Positions 60,100 through 64,000 of a stretch of 64,000 bases of DNA are shown piece by piece (positions within the stretch are counted from its first letter, which is position 1; each line of letters begins with the position of its first letter). Origin of the DNA: Glossina fuscipes (taxonomy: Eukaryota; Arthropoda; Insecta; Diptera; Glossinidae). A program made the position numbers and the translations under genes. Where the stretch lies: assembly GCF_014805625.2 (NCBI RefSeq), contig NW_023998523.1, positions 447,483-511,482 on the forward strand. Direction: 5' to 3'. The notes beneath the pieces were generated by a model. It saw nothing but the letters and a program-made list of their open reading frames with translations, did not search any database and was not told the origin of the DNA.

Positions 60100-60600
60100 G
60101 TACCAACCTTTAGACAGTTTAGTTGAAATTTTTATGACATTTCGACCATTAGCTTACAAGTCACAGTATTTGCCTCGCGTCAGACGATGTTCGCCGGTTA
60201 CTGTTCACCCCGTTGACTGTCTGTACGACTCTGAAGTGAAGTAATGAATCCACGTTTCATTCATTGTCACATACGGTATGGAAAAATTCCTTTTATCTCA
60301 CCTAAACTCCGCCAAACAACTCTTTGAGTCATCAAGACGTTGTTGTTAAAAGTGAATGAATGCAACGTTCGCTTCGGATAGAGCGGTTCTCATAACCAAA
60401 TGTTCATGTAAAATGGTAAATACACGGCGTTCTGATATCTTTAAAGGGTCAGGTATCTCATTTCGCTTTTCAATTTTCCAAGACCATTTTTTCCCGATGA
60501 TTTTTTGTCGAGTTCAGGCGACCAGACCGTGCAACATCATCGGTGTAGTTAAAGTTAACAAACCACTTAGATATTTTTCCCCATCAAGAAGCAACGTCTA
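60100..60600 (-). pseudogene. mariner-type transposase remnant, N-terminal to first catalytic region
   Basis: On the - strand the readable pieces, with stops and frameshifts between them, are KISERRVFTILHEHLVMRT, then QQRLDDSKSCLAEF, then YVTMNETWIHYFTSESYRQS. The last carries the (D/N)ETW block that holds the first catalytic aspartate of mariner transposases; here that position reads N (MNETW), so even the catalytic residue is changed. The earlier pieces correspond to the end of the helix-turn-helix domain and the linker. The rest of the catalytic domain is not recognised. Terminal repeats were not found, so the ends are approximate. This is a dead copy. It covers a different part of the protein from the 11.3 kb remnant, so I cannot tell whether both belong to one family. 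Confidence 0.8.
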
Positions 60601-63049
60601 ATCAAAATCCGATTACAAAGGTAGCACAACAACAATAACTTGTAACTTGTAAACCAATTGTTGGACTTTTGAGAAATTTCGACACGTGTCCTTTGAAGAT
60701 TGACACGTGTCCCAGGATCTGCCAACAGTGCATTCACCAGACAGGAGATTTATTGATTAATATGTTAAGTTAAAGGGAATCAATTCAAATTTTCTGTTAG
60801 TTTATTTAGTTACTTCCTGGACTTTCACTTTTCAATAGTGTACTCTCGGGAAACATTTAACAAGTCTAATAAACTTGCTTTTGGGAGGTATAAGGAGAGA
60901 AGATAGCCATCAGATACATATCATACATCAGTCCGATACATATATTTAAGTGCAATAGAAAATATATGGTCATGGACCATACCTTATCATATCATGACTT
61001 GCTCTCTTTCTTTTTAGATGACTTAAATGCACTTCGTATCAATTTCTAGATAATTTTTTTAGTCGGAATGGATTGGAATGGGTGACTAGGTTTGAAGAAT
61101 TCCCGATCGCGCTCAGCACATTCAAGTTGATAAAGCGAAAAGAGAAATGTGCGAACAACATTATCAACTGATAATAAAATTCTTTAGTTACATAATCAAA
61201 AATTTTTCTTTTCTTCTTTTTTGAATTTCAATTTGTGCTTATTTATGTGTCCCAGGCTATATATACATGCTTAATGCTATTTTCGTTATTTTTTGGCCTT
61301 TTTGAGTGTGTGTCTTGGAAAAACTAAGCTTAATATTGAGGGCATTTGACGTTTGGCAGGTACGTAAGTAATTGAAAGGTATGACCATGTCTTCAATACA
61401 AGACAAAGTTTATTGTTATTTTATTTTATGTAGTGGCATACCAAACTTTGACTTGACTAAAAATTAAAACGTTGTCGATATATGATCTTAGAGAAGTCGG
61501 TTTAAGTGTTTTTTTTGCGCTTAAAATGTTAAATCAATTATAGAAATTTGCTGCGGTTTTCACCGGCAGTATATATTTTGCCACTCCGATATATTTTTAT
61601 GATATGAGAAAGTTTCTAAAAAAAAAAAAAAAAAATCAATATATTTGATTAAACCATAAAATCACATAAACAAATAAAAGTCAATGACATTTATTTTAAT
61701 TATCGAAAGGTAATAAATTATCATTATTAGTAAACTATATATGTATATAGTGTATGTTGCTAACAATGAAAAAATTAATTTAAATAAATCTTATAAAAAC
61801 AATGTATATATGGGTAATAAAAAAGAAGAAGAACAAATTTATGTAGTTTTAAGTTTCAACCCTTTGTGAGATTTATCAAGAAAGCTATCGAATTTTATTA
61901 TTATTTAAATTTCATAAAGAAATTATTTCGCTACTTTTATGCATAATTTTTTATGATATATATATCCAATGGATTTTTATTAAATATATCTAAAGTATAC
62001 GCTTGTATCCATGTACGTACAACTATCCTACTACTATGTTAAAGTAAGACCAATTTCATTTTTAGTTTTTTTTTTTAAAATCTACTTCGGTCCCTTTTTC
62101 GGAATAGTTCCGCACAAACGACACAACACTCAAATGATATTCCTTGGAGTCAGTTTGACCTGACGGAAAGAATTCATAGTGCACAACACCAAGAAAATCG
62201 AAAGAAAGAAGGAAACCGTTAATGTCACTCCGATTTCTTTGCGACCTTGTGGCGGATTTTTCTCCACGACATGCGGTCGATGATAGCGAGAAATCACATC
62301 TTCACACGTTAATGAACATCGGAGAAAACAAAACCACGCTCAGCTTAAAAGCTAATAACGTTTACGATATGAAATTTGATAGGGAAGTCTGCCACAATGC
62401 TACCAATTTAGAACAACAATATTTTGTACTATATAAATAACTTGCTACTATTTTAGAATACAACCGATACAACGAGACATTTTTAAAACTGACAATAGGA
62501 AGAAACTGTCAAAAGAAAGCTAATAGTCGGGGCAATAGAACTGTAATTTTAAGCTTGTACTAATTGAGGACTCTCCTTAAGTGTTTAGTACTTTTTTTGT
62601 CTAACAAGAGGTAGCCAACAATATTAAAAATTATGGACACCAGCAAGGCATACGTGTTGGTAGAAGTTGTTCCATATGTTATCGTTTGAAATGACAGGTT
62701 TTCAGCTTGTTAGGTTTTCAGCTTATCGTATACGATGTGTAGCTGAGCGTTCTTTTATGCTAAACATATAAAAAATGGAATTCCTATCCTCCGCTATGCA
62801 TTTATGCCAAAAATAACGGTTCACTGAACCGATGCTTGCGTCCATCTTACATAAACTATAAAAGACTATAAAAGCCAAAGCCGTAACCAGTAAAAATAGC
62901 ATTTTTCGTCGTCAGCGGTTTTTCGCAACATAACCCAGCCCATTTAAACTTTTTAAAAGTTATGTTATGTGCATATCGTTCCTGTTCGCGCGGCCTAACA
63001 AATTGCAAAAGTAGTAAACCAAAGTAGTAAACATCTTAGATCTTAATAT
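60601..63049. other. Non-coding stretch, no gene recognised
   Basis: AT-rich sequence with poly-A at 61618-61635. The 72-codon frame at 62222-62440 has no domain. A short direct repeat 'AAAGTAGTAAAC' occurs at about 63008-63033. Confidence 0.5.
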
Positions 63050-63553
63050 ATGCTGCGGGTTTACTTTACCGAATGTGAAGAAAGGACATATTGTCGCTAT
63101 ACCTTCTCTTCTTTTTCACTACATGTTACTTGGAATTTCATGCATTTTGAATGTAGAGCGAAAAAGTCTCGGGTCAGTTATCGACCAAAATCGATAATGA
63201 ATTTGAATTTTGGTTTCATTATTCTCGATAGCGTTATTTTGCTATATAGACACACCGATGATATCCTAAATATTGTAACGAGAAGTCCAGCTCGATGTAA
63301 AACCAATCGAGTGCCATCAACCCAAGCTCAATCCGATGATATCGTTTTTGTTTTCCGTCTCGATAACGGGACACTCAAGCTGGCCCTTACTTTTTTTTGT
63401 GGATATTTCACTTATTTATTTTTTTTCATCACTCTCACAGACTATACTGCATACTTTATTAATTTTCGGAGCTCTTTAAAGCATGCATTGTGTTTACTGC
63501 TAGAAAGAAGTTCTTTGACAAGTGGAAAGAGTGTTGTAACTGAATACTATTAG
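63050..63553 (+). other. Longest open frame (167 codons), coding status unsupported
   Basis: ATG to stop without interruption. The product is Phe/Leu/Ser-rich; a stretch near residues 111-134 (FFCGYFTYLFFFITLTDYTA region) is hydrophobic and could pass for a membrane segment. No conserved domain, signal peptide or catalytic motif is recognised. A frame of this size is possible by chance in 64 kb, but rarer than the others because the sequence is AT-rich and stop-rich. It could be an exon-containing stretch, an old transposon frame or chance. No splice sites were assigned. Confidence 0.15.
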
Positions 63554-64000
63554 CTAGCAACTGTTAACGGCTACAATCGAAATTCATGATATTCACGTGC
63601 GTATGCATTATGTAGGTTTATGTTTAAGAAAGTTTTGTGCATATTATGTTTTACGTAATTTAGAATCAATTTTTATTTAACAGATATAAGCGTTTACATG
63701 CATAACTGCACAAAAATATTCTCACAAGCAATAGAATTTTCGTTATGGCTTTGACTTTACGGCAATAATTTAAAATACCGTTGCATTTTTTCATACCAAT
63801 AAGAATGAAGAAAAAAAGCAAATGCAGTTTTTGCACGTGCTAACATATCATTAAATGCACATTTATCATTATCAACGTGTCAGGTCATGAAAGCATATCA
63901 ATGTTAAGGAATACAACAACAAAAGAAAATTTACAAAGTTACACATAAGATGATTTAAAAACTCATCAACAAAAGAAAGAAAAAGTTGCATTAAAATCCA
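63554..64000. other. Non-coding stretch, no gene recognised
   Basis: AT-rich sequence with no repeat copy or domain. Confidence 0.5.

Noticed and set aside
60356..60601. 81-codon + strand frame
   Set aside because: It is the opposite strand of the decayed mariner transposase, which gives recognisable protein blocks on the - strand.
1..64000. CRISPR array, bacterial operon or phage content
   Set aside because: No regularly spaced repeats with unique spacers, no dense long frames and no ribosome-binding pattern; composition and repeats are those of a eukaryote.

Overview
This window is eukaryotic, AT-rich, non-coding DNA. It most resembles intergenic or long-intron sequence from a higher fly (Diptera, Schizophora). 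The organism call is an inference from texture: very high A+T, frequent poly-A/poly-T runs, TA, CA and AAC/TTG microsatellites, decayed mariner elements, and an interspersed repeat whose ends read 'ACCCTACACCAC' and 'AGTCGGGCAAAGTCGACC', a style I associate with fly genomes. I cannot name the species. I found no host protein-coding gene, rRNA, true tRNA or CRISPR array. The open frames present are short (longest 167 codons), have no recognisable domain and mostly overlap simple repeats or repeat copies.

Transposon debris carries most of the recognisable structure. Family A is an interspersed repeat of about 0.7-0.9 kb, seen as 13 full or partial copies on both strands between 8.7 and 50.7 kb. 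It has a conserved 3' hairpin and a second small hairpin at the 5' end. Family B is four short tRNA-like SINE copies at 7.6, 43.6, 45.6 and 54.9 kb, all on the + strand. Two decayed mariner-type transposases lie on the - strand: a C-terminal part at 11.3-11.65 kb and a middle part with the first catalytic region at 60.1-60.6 kb. A probable LINE tail is at 5.4-5.8 kb, and a small foldback element with nested inverted repeats is at 23.6-24.2 kb.

Between the debris are stretches rich in microsatellites and homopolymers but poor in recognisable transposons: about 12.9-14.9, 32.2-33.3, 38.2-38.8, 40.8-42.9, 47.4-48.3, 53.0-53.6, 56.2-57.1 and 58.6-60.1 kb. These may be older single-copy sequence and are the better places to look for enhancers or exons with comparative data. 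Compositional oddities are a TTAATTAA-rich block (20.6-21.1 kb), a 600-base pyrimidine-rich block (57.6-58.25 kb) and a small GC-rich block (46.4-46.7 kb).

No set of genes working together can be described. The window is best read as a mosaic of old simple-sequence-rich DNA and several generations of degenerate mobile elements. I see no new biological system. The best candidates for something undescribed are repeat family A and the nested inverted-repeat element near 24 kb.
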